Positions 5,123-6,721 of a stretch of 6,721 nt of DNA are shown here, piece by piece. This DNA comes from Clostridia bacterium (GTDB taxonomy: Bacteria; Bacillota_A; Clostridia; Christensenellales; CAG-138). The stretch lies in contig JAFZJT010000122.1 in NCBI GenBank assembly GCA_017553815.1, positions 1 to 6,721 on the forward strand, in the 5' to 3' direction. The translations under genes were made by a program, and so were the position numbers. How positions within the stretch are numbered: position 1 is the first letter of the stretch; every line of letters starts with the position of its first letter. The notes beneath the pieces were generated by a model. It worked only from the letters and a program-made list of their open reading frames with translations. It was not told the DNA's origin and did not search any database.

Positions 5123-5974
5123 ATGGCAATAATAATCGACGGAAAGAAGCTTGCCATCGAACTAAGCGAAGAATGCGCAGAGCGGGTGCAAAGCTTGAAG
5201 AATGATGGCATAGATCCGAGGCTCGACGTAGTTATAGTCGGAGACGATCCTGCTTCGCATCAGTATGTAAACAGCCGCATGAAGGACTGCACCGATATCG
5301 GCCTCACGAGCAAAACGCATGTTCTTAGCGGCGATATCGAGCAAAGGGAGCTCACCGACCTTCTCGATAAGCTCTGTGCCGATGATGCGGTTCACGGCAT
5401 CATTCTTCAGATGCCGCTTCCAAAGCACATGGATCAGGACGATGTGCTCTCGCATATTCGTCCCGAAAAGGATGTTGACGGGCTGACCGTTTTGAACGCT
5501 GGCGCACTCTTTACCGGCAGGCAGGGCTTTGCCCCCTGCACTCCAAGCTCCATAATGCAGCTTGTAAGGAGCGTCGGAGTGCCGATAAAGGGCAAAAATG
5601 CCGTTGTGGTTGGTAGAAGCATCGTGGTCGGCAAACCTGCGGCGATGCTGCTTCTTGCAGAGCACGCCACCGTGACCGTGTGCCATTCGAGGACTGAAAA
5701 CCTCAAAGCGCATCTTCAAAACGCGGATATCATCGTTGCCGCGGTCGGTGTGCCGAATCTTATCACAGGAGATATGATAAAACCGGGCGCAATCATCGTT
5801 GACGCAGGCATTAATCGTGTTGACGGAAAAACCGTCGGCGACGTAGAATTTGCTTCCGCTGAAAAGGTCGCGGGATACATTTCGCCCGTGCCCGGAGGGG
5901 TCGGCCCGGTAACGAGAAAAATACTCCTTTCAAACACGTTAACGGCGGCGGAGAGAGCAAATGGCAGGCGCTGA
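5123..5974 (+). CDS. folD: FolD: methylenetetrahydrofolate dehydrogenase/methenyltetrahydrofolate cyclohydrolase
   Basis: 283 residues, usual length, ATG 8 bases after AAAGGA. FolD is cytoplasmic and interconverts 5,10-methylene-THF and 10-formyl-THF with NADP(H), supplying one-carbon units for purines and formyl-Met. The catalytic domain (about 1-118) has IIDGKKLA, IVGDDPASHQYV (38-49), HGIILQMPLPKH (91-102, Gln96 conserved) and PEKDVDGL (114-121, Asp119 conserved). The Rossmann domain has VVVGRSIVVGKPAAMLL (161-177), CHSRT, and ADIIVAAVG (201-209). The C-terminal PVPGGVGPVTRKILLSNTL (255-273) is the family signature. The striking point is YVNSRMK (48-54). The family motif is Y-x-x-x-K, with the catalytic lysine four residues after the tyrosine (E. 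coli Y50/K54); here that position is Arg52 and a lysine appears two residues later. The gene overlaps xseA by 14 bases. Confidence 0.94.
   Translation: MAIIIDGKKLAIELSEECAERVQSLKNDGIDPRLDVVIVGDDPASHQYVNSRMKDCTDIGLTSKTHVLSGDIEQRELTDLLDKLCADDAVHGIILQMPLPKHMDQDDVLSHIRPEKDVDGLTVLNAGALFTGRQGFAPCTPSSIMQLVRSVGVPIKGKNAVVVGRSIVVGKPAAMLLLAEHATVTVCHSRTENLKAHLQNADIIVAAVGVPNLITGDMIKPGAIIVDAGINRVDGKTVGDVEFASAEKVAGYISPVPGGVGPVTRKILLSNTLTAAERANGRR
5950..5953 (+). promoter_or_regulatory. Ribosome binding site of xseA inside folD
   Basis: GGAG lies 7 bases before the ATG at 5961 within the folD coding end. It supports this start, which gives a 14-base overlap between the genes and implies coupled translation. 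Confidence 0.6.
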
Positions 5975-6721
5975 GACCGTGTTTTCGGTATCGAATCTCA
6001 ACGAGTACGTTTGCCGATTGCTTGAAAATGATATTCGCTTAAGATCGCTCAAGGTGAGCGGTGAGCTTACGGGCTTTAAACGCCACTCATCTGGGCACCT
6101 GTACTTTTCGCTGAAGGACGAAAACGCGCTTATCCGCTGCGTTATGTTCAGAAGCAACGCATTAAAACTGTCCTTCGAGCCTAAGGACGGAATGCAGGTC
6201 GTGCTTTCGGGAAGCGTTTCGCTGTATGTAAAGGACGGACAGTATCAGTTCTACGCAACGGGCATGCGGCCTTCGGGCGAGGGCGAGCTCTACAAGCAGT
6301 TTCTCGAGCTTCGCGATAAGCTCTCTGCCGAAGGACTGTTTGATCGCAAGCGACCGATCCCGTTTTTGCCGCGCTGTGTCGGTGTTGCAACGAGCGAAAC
6401 AGGTGCCGCTTTCCACGACATAAGATCCGTCATCTCAAGAAGATTCCCAACCATGCGCATCTTGCTCGCTCCCGTTCAGGTTCAGGGCATGGGCGCAGCT
6501 CAAACGATAATCGACGGGATAAGCCTTTTAAACGAGGTCGATGAGGTGGACGTGATCATCGTCGGCAGGGGAGGAGGCAGCTATGAGGATCTTTCCTGCT
6601 TCAATGACGAAGCGCTTGCAATGGCTGTTTTCATGAGCAAAAAGCCTGTGATAAGCGCTGTAGGGCATGAGATCGATTTTACAATCTGCGATTTTGTTTC
6701 CGATCTGCGCGCGCCGACGCC
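5961..6721 (+). CDS. xseA: Exonuclease VII large subunit, 3'-truncated by the window edge
   Basis: The frame is open from ATG 5961 to the window end: 253 complete codons plus two bases, of a protein usually 400-450 residues. XseA is the catalytic large subunit of exonuclease VII, a single-strand-specific DNA exonuclease that works with the small subunit XseB. The N-terminal OB-fold region (about 7-103) begins with VFSVSNLNEYVCRLLEND and contains KVSGELTGFKRHSSGHLYFS (31-50) and LSGSVSLYVKDGQYQFY. The catalytic domain begins near 130 with VGVATSETGAAFHDI (140-154), followed by RRFP, LLAPVQVQG (168-176), DVIIVGRGGGSYEDL (197-211), CFNDEALA (213-220) and the ISAVGHEIDFTICDFVSDLR string (231-250). 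These are the hallmark motifs and look intact. xseB would be expected just past the edge. It shares coupling with folD through the 14-base overlap. Confidence 0.95.
   Translation, partial: MAGAETVFSVSNLNEYVCRLLENDIRLRSLKVSGELTGFKRHSSGHLYFSLKDENALIRCVMFRSNALKLSFEPKDGMQVVLSGSVSLYVKDGQYQFYATGMRPSGEGELYKQFLELRDKLSAEGLFDRKRPIPFLPRCVGVATSETGAAFHDIRSVISRRFPTMRILLAPVQVQGMGAAQTIIDGISLLNEVDEVDVIIVGRGGGSYEDLSCFNDEALAMAVFMSKKPVISAVGHEIDFTICDFVSDLRAPT

Overview
The window is a gene-dense, all-plus-strand chromosomal segment of about 6.7 kb. It most likely comes from an endospore-forming member of the Clostridia (Firmicutes), plausibly an uncultured gut-type Oscillospirales/Ruminococcaceae relative. The reasons are the spoIIIA genes, strong AGGAGG-type ribosome binding sites, roughly balanced base composition, and a gene order that is a variant of the Bacillus/Clostridium block spoIIIA - yqhY(asp23) - nusB - folD - xseA. 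The family assignment below class level is inference.

Bases 1-2136 hold the 3' half of the spoIIIA sporulation operon: the C-terminal two thirds of SpoIIIAE, a very short SpoIIIAF (53 residues), SpoIIIAG and SpoIIIAH. These proteins form the mother-cell side of the SpoIIIA-SpoIIQ channel that joins mother cell and forespore. An intergenic region of 186 bases follows, with no convincing terminator but an excellent housekeeping (sigma-A type) promoter at 2261-2289.

That promoter starts a second unit. It opens with an envelope-stress cassette: an Asp23/YloU-family protein, an AmaP-like membrane anchor that carries its own Asp23-like domain, and a small DUF2273 membrane protein. Housekeeping genes follow: nusB, a divergent TsaD/Kae1-like (peptidase M22 fold) paralog, folD, and the 5' two thirds of xseA, which runs off the right edge. 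Spacing is tight (one 1-base overlap, one 14-base overlap, other gaps of 10-87 bases), so co-transcription is likely. No RNA gene, mobile element, CRISPR array or attachment site was seen, and no gene-free stretch exceeds 300 bases.

I see no wholly new system here. The points most worth a second look are: the FolD position that normally holds the catalytic lysine is arginine; SpoIIIAF is reduced to its membrane part; the TsaD-like paralog has lost several signature residues of true TsaD while keeping the metal-ligand positions; a strong hairpin without a U-tract sits between asp23 and amaP; and two mutually exclusive hairpins can form in the folD leader.
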